A stretch of DNA of 32,788 nt from CBFIDE01 sp965661265. GTDB lineage: Bacteria; Bacteroidota; Bacteroidia; Flavobacteriales; Schleiferiaceae. Position 1 is the stretch's first letter, and each line of letters starts with the position of its first letter. This document shows positions 23,515-32,279 of the stretch, one piece after another. The position numbers and the translations under genes were made by a program. The stretch lies in the NCBI GenBank assembly GCA_965661265.1, contig CBFIDE010000022.1, positions 1 to 32,788 of the forward strand, read 5' to 3'. The notes under the pieces were generated by a model. That model was given only the letters and a program-made list of their open reading frames with translations, had not been told where the DNA came from and ran no database searches.

Positions 23515-26240
23515 TTGAAGGCGAGGAAAACTCTTTAGAACCAATTTCTAATGAAGGTGGAGTATCTATTACTCGTGTCTCAGGAATGTATGAAGATTAC
23601 TTCCTAGATTATGCTTCTTATGTAATTTTAGAACGCGCTGTACCTACATTAAAAGATGGTTTAAAGCCAGTTCAAAGAAGAATTTTGCACGCTATGCGTG
23701 AAATGGAAGATGGTAGATTCCATAAAGTGGCTAATATTATTGGCCAAACAATGAAGTACCACCCTCATGGTGATGCCTCTATCGGTGATGCTCTTGTTCA
23801 ATTAGGTCAGAAAGACCTTTTGATAGATACTCAAGGTAATTGGGGAAATATTCTAACAGGTGATAGAGCGGCTGCACCAAGATACATTGAGGCTAGATTA
23901 ACAAAGTTTGCACTTGACGTAGCTTTTAGCCCTAAAGTAACTGAGTGGCAAGCTAGTTATGATGGAAGAGGTAAAGAACCTGTACAATTCCCGATGAAAT
24001 TCCCTTTACTCCTTGCTCAAGGTGTAGAAGGAATTGCTGTAGGTTTAAGTACTAAAATACTACCTCATAATTTTAATGAACTTATAGATGCCTCCATTAA
24101 AGTATTAAGAGGAAGAAGTTTTGAAATTTTACCCGATTTTCCAACAGGTGGTATAGTAGATGTAAGTGGCTATAATGATGGGTTAAGAGGTTCTAGAGTT
24201 CGAGTTCGAGCTAGGATATCAATGCTCGATAAAAAAACACTTATAGTTTCTGAGGTACCCTTTGGCTCCAATACAGGAAGCATAATTGATTCAGTTCTTA
24301 AAGCCAACGAAAAGGGTAAAATAAAGATTAAAAAAATAGAGGATAATACCTCTGATAAGGTTGAGATACTTATTCACCTGCACCCAGGAGTATCACCTGA
24401 TAAAACTATTGATGCCTTATATGCATTCACTGATTGCGAGACATCAGTTGCGCCACTTTGTTGCGTTATAGACGAAGATGCGCCACATTTTCTTTCTGTG
24501 AAGGACATATTAAAGAGATCTGCATTACATACTCAAGAAGTACTCAGGCAAGAGTTGAATGTAGAATTGTCAGAACTGCAAGAGCAATGGCACTTTGCAA
24601 GCTTAGAAAGAATTTTCATTGAGAAGAAAATCTATAGAGATATTGAAGAGGCTGAAACTTGGGATCAGGTAATAGAATTTATTGCCAAAGGACTAAAGCC
24701 TCACACAAAGCATCTTTTGAGACCAGTCACAAATGATGATATCGCTCGTCTTACTGAAATAAGAATCAAGAGAATTTCAAAATTTGATTTAGATAAAGCA
24801 GATGATTTTATTGCTGCCCTTGAAGATAAAATTGAAAAAGTAAAATTCAATTTAGATAATCTTACTGACTACGCGGTAGACTACTTTAAAACTATAAAGA
24901 AGAAATACGGAGAAGGAAGGGAACGGAAAACTGAAATTCAAGTATTTGAAGATATCGATGCCACTAAAGTTGCAATTGCAAATACCAAGCTTTACGCCAA
25001 TTTTGAAGAAGGTTTTATAGGCACAAGCCTTAAAAAAGATCAATTTGTTACTGATTGTAGTGACATTGATGACATCATTGTCTTTAGGAAGGATGGTGTT
25101 ATGATGGTTACCAGAGTTGATGCAAAAACTTATGTAGGTAAGAATATATTGCATATCGCTGTATTTAAGAAAGGTGATAAAAGAACAGTTTACAATATGA
25201 TTTATAGGGATGGACCAAAGGGTTCCAGCTTTATGAAACGTTTTAATGTGACCTCTATAACAAGAGATAAGGAATATGCTCTTACTGCAGGTAATCCTGA
25301 CTCTCAAGTATTGTATTTTACAGCTAATGCCAATGGAGAAGCTGAGGTTGTTAGTGTCTATTTAAGAGCAATCCAAAACCTTAGAAAACTGCGATTCGAT
25401 TTAGACTTTAGTAGCTTGGCTATCAAAGGTAGAGGAGTTAAGGGTAATTTGGTGTCCAAACATGCTGTCAAAAAAGTAGAGCTCAAGGAAGAAGGTATAA
25501 GTACTTTGGCTGCAAGGAAAATATGGTTTGATCCAATTGTAAAGCGATTAAATGCCGAAGAAAGAGGAGAGCTTTTAGGTAGTTTTAGTGGGGATGATAG
25601 AATTTTGGAATTATCTCATTCTGGCCACTATAGACTTCTCGGAACTGATCTAAATGTTCATTTTGACGAAGATATGGTCAGCGTTCAGAAGTTTAATCCC
25701 GAGAGAGCTTTAAGCGTGATTTATTATGAAGGCGAAAAAGAGAAGTATTACGTAAAAAGATTCGTTCCTGATATGTCAGATAATAAGGAACTCTTTATTT
25801 CTGACCATCCTAAGTCTAGACTAGAAATGGTGAGTGCGAAGCAAAATTCCTTTGCCCAAATTACTTACAGAAAAGTTAAAGGAAAGCAAAGAGATGATGA
25901 GGAACTCAACCTTTCTGAGTTTATAGCCGTTAAAGGAATGAAGGCTTTGGGAAACCAATTAACAAAATATGACTCTGAAGTAAAAGAGATTATTGAGTTG
26001 GAAAAAGAAGAGGAACTTCAAGAAGATATTTTGGATATTCCTTCTGAAGAGGAAAACCATTCATCTGAAAACACAGACTCAAAAGAAGATTCTAATGATT
26101 CTGAAACTAATAAGACTGAAGTGGCCGATGAGAAGAAAGAAATAGAACCTTCTGATTTTGAGAAAGCTCCTACTAAAGAATGGGATAGAAATAATAATGA
26201 GCTTGGCGGCGAACAGGCCCAAATCAGCTTAGATTTTTAA
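23511..26240 (+). CDS. parC: DNA topoisomerase IV subunit A
   Basis: 909-residue strand-cutting subunit. The winged-helix region holds the quinolone-determining segment KYHPHGDASIGDALV and the catalytic Tyr125 in RAAAPRYIEARL. Tower and coiled-coil regions follow to about residue 460. The C-terminal pinwheel (about 490-820) lacks a clear GyrA box QRRGG(K/R)G, which favours ParC over GyrA. The last 80 residues are an acidic disordered tail (Glu/Asp/Ser/Asn) that ends QISLDF. It starts in the ATGA overlap with the membrane-protein gene; a T9SS protein gene begins 2 nt after its stop. Confidence 0.94.
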   Translation: MIEGEENSLEPISNEGGVSITRVSGMYEDYFLDYASYVILERAVPTLKDGLKPVQRRILHAMREMEDGRFHKVANIIGQTMKYHPHGDASIGDALVQLGQKDLLIDTQGNWGNILTGDRAAAPRYIEARLTKFALDVAFSPKVTEWQASYDGRGKEPVQFPMKFPLLLAQGVEGIAVGLSTKILPHNFNELIDASIKVLRGRSFEILPDFPTGGIVDVSGYNDGLRGSRVRVRARISMLDKKTLIVSEVPFGSNTGSIIDSVLKANEKGKIKIKKIEDNTSDKVEILIHLHPGVSPDKTIDALYAFTDCETSVAPLCCVIDEDAPHFLSVKDILKRSALHTQEVLRQELNVELSELQEQWHFASLERIFIEKKIYRDIEEAETWDQVIEFIAKGLKPHTKHLLRPVTNDDIARLTEIRIKRISKFDLDKADDFIAALEDKIEKVKFNLDNLTDYAVDYFKTIKKKYGEGRERKTEIQVFEDIDATKVAIANTKLYANFEEGFIGTSLKKDQFVTDCSDIDDIIVFRKDGVMMVTRVDAKTYVGKNILHIAVFKKGDKRTVYNMIYRDGPKGSSFMKRFNVTSITRDKEYALTAGNPDSQVLYFTANANGEAEVVSVYLRAIQNLRKLRFDLDFSSLAIKGRGVKGNLVSKHAVKKVELKEEGISTLAARKIWFDPIVKRLNAEERGELLGSFSGDDRILELSHSGHYRLLGTDLNVHFDEDMVSVQKFNPERALSVIYYEGEKEKYYVKRFVPDMSDNKELFISDHPKSRLEMVSAKQNSFAQITYRKVKGKQRDDEELNLSEFIAVKGMKALGNQLTKYDSEVKEIIELEKEEELQEDILDIPSEEENHSSENTDSKEDSNDSETNKTEVADEKKEIEPSDFEKAPTKEWDRNNNELGGEQAQISLDF

Positions 26241-26242
26241 TT

Positions 26243-27847
26243 ATGAAAAAGTATTTGGCGCTTTGTCTTATTGTCTTAAGTTCAGGCGTTTACGCCCAGA
26301 ATAGGAAGGGAATAACCAAATTAGGAAGTCTAACTTATTCTCAAAATTTGAATGATGTGTGGGGATATGCAGATTCTGTTGGAAATGAGTACGCTCTGGT
26401 TGGAGTCAAAAACGGATTGAGCATTGTAGATGTTACTAATCCTGCCACTCCAATAGAAAAACAGTTTATATCCGGTGGATCTTCTATATGGCGAGATATT
26501 AAAACTTGGAGCCATTATGCCTATGTAATGCATGATGGACTTAGTTCTGGAACTTCTGATGGCTTACTTATTGTAGATATGGATTCAGTTAACCAAGCGA
26601 ATCCAAAATTTGTAAAAAGGTTTCCTTTAGTAAGAGAGGATACTACATTTTTTATAGTTCAGAGATCCCATAATCTATACATTGATGAAAAAGGATATCT
26701 CTATATGTTTGGTGCTAATACACCAGCAGGAGGAGCATTAATATTTGATTTGAATGCAGACCCTGAGAATCCAGCATTTATAGGTAATTATGATACACAT
26801 TATCTACATGATGGTGTTGTAAGAGGCGATACCCTTTGGGGTGGAGCTATTATAAACGGTACATTAAGATGGGTGAATATTAGAAACAGGGCTAATCCTG
26901 TAGATGTAACTAGTATTGCTACACCATTTACTTTTACTCACAATGTATGGTTTTCAGACAATAATAAGTATGTGTTTACTACAGACGAGAGAAGCGGTGC
27001 TTCAATTGCATCTTATGATGTAACTGATAGCACCAATATCACCTATCTAGATGAGGTTAGAACTTCATATGGAGGCTCAGACGTAATTCCCCATAACACT
27101 CATGTTCTGAATGATTTCTTAGTTACGAGCTATTATACTTCTGGACTTCAGATTGTGGATGCTAGTAATCCTGACATATTAGTAGAAACAGCCTATTATG
27201 ATACCTCACCTTTAACAGGAGATGGTTATAATGGAGCTTGGGGAGCATATCCGTATTTGCCAAGTGGTAATATTTTGGTTACAGATATTGAACAGGGTTT
27301 GTTTGTTCTAAACTCGAGTTATCCTAGAGCGTCTTTTTTAAGAGGTTTGGTCAAGGATTCAGCTACTCAAGTAGGCATCCCAAATGCTAATGTTAGAATA
27401 TTGAGTGGTGGCTTGAATGAGAGTGTTGATATTTTTGGATTCTTTAATTTTGGTCAAGCAGATACTGGAATATTTCAGATTGAGGCTAGTAAAGCTGGCT
27501 ATCTAACAGACACTTTTGACGTCGAGTTTAAGGCTGGTCAGACTTTGGTGAAAGAATTTCCTTTGAGAACATTCGATTTTGCTGTAGGAGAATCAGAACA
27601 ATTAGTAAGTGATATCTATCCTAATCCAACTGCAAATGGTCAGTTTGAAATAAGCATCGCTGAAAGTCTTAGAAAAAACATTCAAGTAGAGATTTATTCT
27701 ATTGACGGGGCCAAGGTGTTCAGTCTTTTTGAGCAAACTGTTACCTCAAATTTGATCATCAATTCAGACTTAAGCCCTGGAGTATATATATTAAAAGTAA
27801 ATCACGCAGGTATAGAAATCAGCACACAAAAACTTAAAATAGATTAG
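26243..27847 (+). CDS. Choice-of-anchor B family protein, secreted by the type IX system
   Basis: 534-residue exported protein. The signal peptide MKKYLALCLIVLSSGVYAQ is followed by a choice-of-anchor-B region (about 25-365) of LVIP-like β-propeller repeats (NGLSIVDVTNPATPIE, GLLIVDMDSV, SGLQIVDASNPDILVE). A carboxypeptidase-regulatory-like domain (about 370-445) comes next, from RGLVKDSATQVGIPNANVRI. The C-terminal T9SS type A sorting domain (about 455-534) has SDIYPNPTANG and LSPGVYILKV. It is exported by Sec and T9SS and then anchored at or released from the surface. Function is unknown. It sits 2 nt after parC, probably as the last gene of that transcript, which is an odd partner. Confidence 0.9.
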   Translation: MKKYLALCLIVLSSGVYAQNRKGITKLGSLTYSQNLNDVWGYADSVGNEYALVGVKNGLSIVDVTNPATPIEKQFISGGSSIWRDIKTWSHYAYVMHDGLSSGTSDGLLIVDMDSVNQANPKFVKRFPLVREDTTFFIVQRSHNLYIDEKGYLYMFGANTPAGGALIFDLNADPENPAFIGNYDTHYLHDGVVRGDTLWGGAIINGTLRWVNIRNRANPVDVTSIATPFTFTHNVWFSDNNKYVFTTDERSGASIASYDVTDSTNITYLDEVRTSYGGSDVIPHNTHVLNDFLVTSYYTSGLQIVDASNPDILVETAYYDTSPLTGDGYNGAWGAYPYLPSGNILVTDIEQGLFVLNSSYPRASFLRGLVKDSATQVGIPNANVRILSGGLNESVDIFGFFNFGQADTGIFQIEASKAGYLTDTFDVEFKAGQTLVKEFPLRTFDFAVGESEQLVSDIYPNPTANGQFEISIAESLRKNIQVEIYSIDGAKVFSLFEQTVTSNLIINSDLSPGVYILKVNHAGIEISTQKLKID

Positions 27848-27930
27848 CCAATTAACTAAAATGGTTTAATTTGACCTAATTACTCAAGTCTTTACTCTTT
27901 AAGAATTATTTATTCTCTGCGCTTTCGGGA

Positions 27931-28292
27931 TACAAATTTTTTATTTCTTTATTTTCTCTTGTGCAAGTTTGTTTTCTTGGAGCCCAAAGGAGATACGCTC
28001 GCAAAAAGAATCAAACTATTGAATCCTAATTCCGGCTTATAAAGAGGATGCTATTATTATTAGTACGGCTAAAGCTGCTTTAAAATAATTAGCTGAATCT
28101 ACTAAATTTGAAGTTTGTATAATCGCAGACCAACTAAAAGATGAAACCATAGGTGGTCTCAAAGAAATAGGTTCATCGGTTCATATTGTAAACTTTAGCA
28201 AAAGTACCAAAGCTAAAAGTATAAATTCTGCACTTCAAGCTTACTTATCCAAAGGCTTCAATAAAATTGCTACATACTACTGTGTAATCTGA
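27931..28292 (+). pseudogene. Remnant of a family 2 glycosyltransferase
   Basis: No intact ORF, but a clear GT2 fold start remains. In one frame a hydrophobic helix is followed by FLGAQRRYARKKNQ (27931 to about 28008). In a second frame come ILIPAYKEDAIIISTAKAAL (28023 onwards), FEVCIIADQLKDETIGGLKE and KSTKAKSINSALQAYL, ending near 28272. In-frame stops stand at 28020-28022, 28086-28088 and 28290-28292, and a frame change lies near 28005. The IPAYKED, IADQ and STKAKSINSAL motifs are those of membrane-linked GT2 enzymes. The DxD region and the rest are missing or unreadable. There is no start codon. It is best read as a decayed, truncated gene. Confidence 0.75.
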
Positions 28293-28556
28293 ACATAGAT
28301 CGTTTAATGTCATATATCTATATCCTTGATACGAAAAACTGAAGATGGAAGATAGTATTTTAAATAAAATGCTTTTCGCAAAGGCCAATAAATACTAGAT
28401 TCCTTCATATTTTTGACGTTACGTAAAAGTTAAGCTTTTGGTCAAACAATTTGAATGTATTTCTGTTCTTTTAAATAGTATGTTCAATGTTTATAAATCT
28501 TAAAATCCCTCAAGAAGAAATTCATCTATTTTTATCTTAATCTACTTAATATTCTA
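28293..28556. other. Gene-free stretch between the GT2 remnant and the desaturase gene
   Basis: No ORF of useful length, RNA or repeat seen. It is strongly AT-rich with stops in all frames. It may hold the more decayed 3' part of the glycosyltransferase and the desaturase promoter, but I found no convincing match to either. The 83 nt from 27848 to 27930 are likewise empty. Confidence 0.5.
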
Positions 28557-29285
28557 ATGGCAATCATAATTTTCATCTTAGTGTTATGGTATGGAGGTCT
28601 TTTTTTTCAAACCTTCTTTTTACACAGATATGCTGCTCATCAAACCTTAACTATGTCAAAGTTTATGGAAAGGCTTACTTATGTTTTAACCTGGGTATTT
28701 CAAGGTAGTAGTTATTTAAGCGCTTATGGATATGGAATTATGCATAGGATGCATCATGCTTTTGCTGATACTGAGAAAGATCCACATTCTCCAAAATATG
28801 ATAAAAGTCTTTTTGCTATGATGTGGAAAACGAAAAGAATATATCAAGAAATTAATTCAGGCAAAATTAAGGTTGAGGAGAGGTTTATTTCTAATGTTCC
28901 TCAATGGAAAAATTTTGATCTGTTTGCTAGCTCAATGGCTTCTCGATTATTGTGGGGTTTTGGGTATATATCTTTCTTCTACTTTTTTGCTACATCGTGG
29001 TGGCAATGGTTATTACTTCCTATTGTTTTCTTAATGGCCCCTATTCATGGAGCAATTATCAATTGGTTTGCTCACATTTATGGTTATATAAACTTTAAAG
29101 TAAAAGATACTTCTAAAAACTTTCTTCCATTTGATTTTTTAATGATGGGTGAGGCTTATCACAATAATCATCATAAAAGAAGCACTAACCCAAATTTTGG
29201 TGTACGTTGGCATGAAATTGATCCAACTTATATTATTATGAAAGTTTTAGATAGCCTCCGAATTATTAGAATTAAAAGAAGCTAG
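28557..29285 (+). CDS. Membrane acyl (acyl-CoA/acyl-lipid) desaturase
   Basis: 242-residue integral membrane di-iron desaturase that inserts a cis double bond into fatty acyl chains. All three histidine boxes are present: H23RYAAH28, H63RMHH67 and H202NNHH206. The stretch HHAFADTEKDPHSP is typical of Δ9-type desaturases. Hydrophobic helices lie at about 2-20, 39-60, 127-146 and 150-175. It is short for the family because the N-terminal helix is minimal, but no box is lost. It is in the same orientation as the CrtA-like gene 97 nt downstream; co-transcription is possible. Changing membrane fluidity is the usual role. It is not CrtZ, whose His motifs and context differ. Confidence 0.9.
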   Translation: MAIIIFILVLWYGGLFFQTFFLHRYAAHQTLTMSKFMERLTYVLTWVFQGSSYLSAYGYGIMHRMHHAFADTEKDPHSPKYDKSLFAMMWKTKRIYQEINSGKIKVEERFISNVPQWKNFDLFASSMASRLLWGFGYISFFYFFATSWWQWLLLPIVFLMAPIHGAIINWFAHIYGYINFKVKDTSKNFLPFDFLMMGEAYHNNHHKRSTNPNFGVRWHEIDPTYIIMKVLDSLRIIRIKRS

Positions 29286-29347
29286 ATTTTTTTGCTTAAC
29301 ATTTGGGCCTTTAATCTCCATTTCTAGAAGGTCTGTTCTCAAGGTTT

Positions 29348-29382
29348 TAAATTAATTTTAAAGTGTAATTTGTAAATTAATT
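29348..29382 (+). repeat. Pair of 10-bp direct repeats before the CrtA-like gene
   Basis: TAAATTAATT occurs at 29348-29357 and 29373-29382, 25 bp apart, and the second copy touches the ATG at 29383. Each contains the palindrome AATTAATT. In such AT-rich DNA this may be chance. Confidence 0.3.
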
Positions 29383-30090
29383 ATGTCCCAAGTTACTACT
29401 ATTACTTTTTTTAAAATGAACAGCCTAAGCGCTAAGGTTTGGGCATTTTTCATGATGCAATTTGGTCCTGCCAAATTAGCGAAAGTAGAAGGACAAGAGT
29501 TTTATAAACTTATGGGAAGTGGAAGAGGTTTAGGTTTTAATCCTCGGCCTGATTGGTCAGTATATGTACTCTTACAAATTTGGAATGATGTAGAAGATGC
29601 AGAGGTCTTTTTAAGGAAGAATAAATTTTTAAGTACTTATAAAGATAAGGCGCATGAATCAGCCACTGTTTTTCTAAGGAACATTGCAAGTCATGGAACA
29701 TGGGATGGCAAAAATCCATTTCAAAAAGTTATGGCTCAAGTTGATGAATCTAAACCAAGAGTAATACTCACGCGTGCCACTATTAAGAGGTCAAAGCTCA
29801 GGAAATTTTGGAGTTATGTACCGACTTCTCAAAAGCCTATTCAGAATGCTAAAGGTCTTATTTACACAAAAGGAGTAGGAGAGTTGCCTCTAATTCAAAT
29901 GGCAACCTTGAGCGCTTGGGAAAGTCAAGAGGATATGATGGCATTTGCCTATTCTAGCGAGGAGCATAGAAAAGCTATTCAACTAACTAGAGAACTAAAT
30001 TGGTATAAAGAAGAACTGTTTGCTCGTTTTATTCCATTTAAAGTCCAAGGAAAATTTGAAGGTCTGACAGCACTAAAGTCTTTACTCTAA
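29383..30090 (+). CDS. CrtA-like carotenoid oxygenase (spheroidene monooxygenase family)
   Basis: 235-residue soluble protein of the CrtA family. MSQVTTITFFKMNSLSAKVWAF, FNPRPDWSVYVLLQIWND, PRVILTRATIKRSKLRKFW and the conserved LIYTKGVGELPLIQMATLSAW region all follow the family. CrtA adds oxygen at C-2 of acyclic carotenoid ends. In Flavobacterium P99-3 a crtA-related gene encodes the 2'-hydroxylase that makes myxol, the likeliest role here given the nearby cruF- and crtD-like genes. It converges on cruF with only 8 nt between stops. Confidence 0.85.
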   Translation: MSQVTTITFFKMNSLSAKVWAFFMMQFGPAKLAKVEGQEFYKLMGSGRGLGFNPRPDWSVYVLLQIWNDVEDAEVFLRKNKFLSTYKDKAHESATVFLRNIASHGTWDGKNPFQKVMAQVDESKPRVILTRATIKRSKLRKFWSYVPTSQKPIQNAKGLIYTKGVGELPLIQMATLSAWESQEDMMAFAYSSEEHRKAIQLTRELNWYKEELFARFIPFKVQGKFEGLTALKSLL

Positions 30091-30098
30091 GTCCTCTT

Positions 30099-30746
30099 TT
30101 ACGAATAAAAGAAATAAAAATAGATAAAGAATAAAGCCTGGGAGGCGAATGCATGTAAGGGAAGGCGGAAAGAACTTTCTACTTTAGAGAAAGAATAAAG
30201 CAAATGCATTAAAAAGGCAACAATAAACCAAGTTGTAAAATTTTGAAGTGGAGCATGTCCTATGGACCAATGCCAGAAGTCAAATATTGGCGCTAAGGGT
30301 TCAATAAAGAAGTCAAGAGAAACCATCAATAGGGCACCACAAAAAGCTCTAAGCCATTTATTTTCAATGTATTTTTGAGCAATTGCAGCACTGGTTAAAG
30401 TAAGAATAACCCAATTGATCCCGATAAGGGGAGGAATTCCATCGATTTTAAAACCAAAATTACTTCCATAATAATACTCCCCGAACAAAACTCCTGAATG
30501 AACACCAGCCCATTCTACAGCAAATCCTCCTATGAAAATTAATACAGCAATTCCAATTGCTTTAGCCTTGAGTATGGGAAAATTTAAGATTAGAAGTCCA
30601 AAGAGAATCAAGAGGTTTAAAGGTGTTTTGATGATAAACCAATCAAAATAACCAATAGATATACCAATCATTCCTGACAAGCTAAACAACCAGACAGTAA
30701 AAACTGATAGATTTTCCTTTGTATAGAGTGTTGTTATATTTTTCAT
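30099..30746 (-). CDS. cruF: CruF-like carotenoid 1',2'-hydratase
   Basis: 215-residue polytopic membrane protein (about six or seven helices). The conserved core FAVEWAGVHSGVLFGEYYYG, then GIPPLIGINWVIL, is typical of the carotenoid biosynthesis protein family that contains CruF. CruF adds water to the ψ end of γ-carotene-type carotenoids to give the 1'-hydroxyl found in saproxanthin, myxol and flexixanthin. It begins in an ATGA overlap with the stop of the CrtD-like gene, so the two act as a coupled pair. The assignment rests on family motifs and on this neighbour; the symbol is by family, not by experiment. Confidence 0.82.
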   Translation of the reverse strand: MKNITTLYTKENLSVFTVWLFSLSGMIGISIGYFDWFIIKTPLNLLILFGLLILNFPILKAKAIGIAVLIFIGGFAVEWAGVHSGVLFGEYYYGSNFGFKIDGIPPLIGINWVILTLTSAAIAQKYIENKWLRAFCGALLMVSLDFFIEPLAPIFDFWHWSIGHAPLQNFTTWFIVAFLMHLLYSFSKVESSFRLPLHAFASQALFFIYFYFFYS

Positions 30747-32203
30747 GAAGGCATCATATCAGTCATTATTTTGGCAGACAATAAGCAAAGGGGAATCCCA
30801 CCACCGGGATGCACTGAGCCTCCACAAAAATACAAACCTTTGTACTCGCTAGAAAAGTTAGCATGTCTCAAAAAGGCTGAAAACTTTGAATTACTTGAAG
30901 TTCCATAAAGGGATCCTCTATGCGAACTCGTGTTTTTCTCAATGGTAATAGGCTCTAAAATTGTTTCGAAATTAATAAGTGCTTCGATATCTCGCTTCAA
31001 TACTCGACTCAATTTATTAAGGATAGCTTTTCTCGCCTTGGCTTTTAATTCCTCCCAATCTTGATCAAAATTTCCTGGAGCATTAATCATTACAAACCAA
31101 TTTTCACACCCTTCAGGTGCATCATTTATATCTTCCTTGCTACTTATATTTATATAGATCGTTGGGTCGTCATGCAAGCTCTTTTTTTCAAAGATTTCTT
31201 TAAACTCCCCTTCATAATCATTACTAAAAAATATATTATGGAGGTCTAATTCTTGAAAGACATCTTGTATGCCCCAATAAAAGATTAAGGCCGAACTTGA
31301 TCTTTCTTGCTCAAGAATTTTTTGCGGATGCCTTAGCTTTGGAAGGAGTCTTTTGTAGGTTGAGAATACATCCATATTAGAGACAACTACATCCGCTTTA
31401 TAGTCTCCATTCTTTGTACTAACTCCTACTGCTTTTTTATTTTCAGTATTTATTTTTGTAACTCCTTCATTTAAGTGAAATTCTACTTCTAATGAAAGGG
31501 CCAATTTGTACAGACTTTGAGAAATAGAATGCATTCCACCTTTTGGATAGAAAGTACCAAAGTGCATTTCTAAATGAGGAATTAAAGACATAATTCCTGG
31601 TGTCTTGTATGGAGATGAACCATTGTAAGTGGCATATCTATTAAATAGCTGAACTAACTTTGGGTCCTTGAAATTTGATTCATTTACTTTATGTAATGAC
31701 TTATTCAGGTTTAGCTTATAAGCTTGTAAAAGTGAATTAAGAGTGCTAAGAGAAAGGTAAGTGGACCACTTATGTAAGGACTTGTTCAAGAAAATATCTG
31801 CAGTCAAATCATATTTAGCCTTGTTCTTAGCTAAATATTGAGTAAGGTCTTTTTTGGATACATTAAAATTTTCAGAGGCTTTATTAATAAATTCCTGTTC
31901 GCTAGCAGGAACGGTAAATCTAGTCTCATCTTCCCAAAAATAATTACAGACGGTATCCTTCTGGTGATAATTAAAGTGCTCTTTAGGATCTAAGTCATGG
32001 AGTTCAAAAAGTTCATCTATTAAATGAGGCATCGTAAATAGAGAGGGACCCATATCAAAGCGATAACCTTTTTCTCTAATGGCATGAATTTTTCCGCCGG
32101 TATAATCATTAGCCTCAAAAAGCTTAACCTCATAGCCTTTTTTTCTAAGTCTAATGGCGCTTGCTAAGCCTGCTATTCCTGATCCTATTATTATAGCTTT
32201 CAT
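30743..32203 (-). CDS. crtD: CrtD-like carotenoid 3,4-desaturase (phytoene desaturase family)
   Basis: 486-residue FAD-dependent enzyme of the CrtI/CrtD family. The Rossmann motif IIGSGIAGLASAIRLRKKGY is at the N-terminus, followed by GGKIHAIREKGYRFDMGPSLFT. The C-terminal FAD motif is GLYFCGGSVHPGGGIPLCLLSAKI. CrtI makes lycopene from phytoene, and CrtD desaturates C-3,4 of 1-hydroxy-carotenoids. Coupling to the cruF gene and the nearby CrtA-like gene favour CrtD, acting after CruF hydration. CrtI cannot be excluded from sequence alone. A minus-strand −7 element is at 32280-32287 and a tiny leader ORF ends on its start codon. Confidence 0.82.
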   Translation of the reverse strand: MKAIIIGSGIAGLASAIRLRKKGYEVKLFEANDYTGGKIHAIREKGYRFDMGPSLFTMPHLIDELFELHDLDPKEHFNYHQKDTVCNYFWEDETRFTVPASEQEFINKASENFNVSKKDLTQYLAKNKAKYDLTADIFLNKSLHKWSTYLSLSTLNSLLQAYKLNLNKSLHKVNESNFKDPKLVQLFNRYATYNGSSPYKTPGIMSLIPHLEMHFGTFYPKGGMHSISQSLYKLALSLEVEFHLNEGVTKINTENKKAVGVSTKNGDYKADVVVSNMDVFSTYKRLLPKLRHPQKILEQERSSSALIFYWGIQDVFQELDLHNIFFSNDYEGEFKEIFEKKSLHDDPTIYINISSKEDINDAPEGCENWFVMINAPGNFDQDWEELKAKARKAILNKLSRVLKRDIEALINFETILEPITIEKNTSSHRGSLYGTSSNSKFSAFLRHANFSSEYKGLYFCGGSVHPGGGIPLCLLSAKIMTDMMPS

Positions 32204-32226
32204 TAGATTCTAATCATCTTCGTCAT
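32203..32226 (-). other. Possible 7-codon leader ORF whose stop overlaps the crtD start (TAATG)
   Basis: Minus strand: ATG at 32224-32226 opens MTKMIRI and stops at TAA 32203-32205; its last A is the A of the crtD ATG. AAAGGAG lies 11 nt before the leader ATG, longer than the ideal spacing. It may be chance, or a translational-coupling leader. Confidence 0.3.
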
Positions 32227-32279
32227 GGTATCAATAACTCCTTTGATCTGTAGAATGTTGACAAAGAATCTTATTATTT

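Noticed and set aside
28557..29285. CrtZ-like carotenoid hydroxylase in the pigment region
   Set aside because: The three His boxes and the HHAFADTEKDPHSP stretch are those of acyl desaturases.
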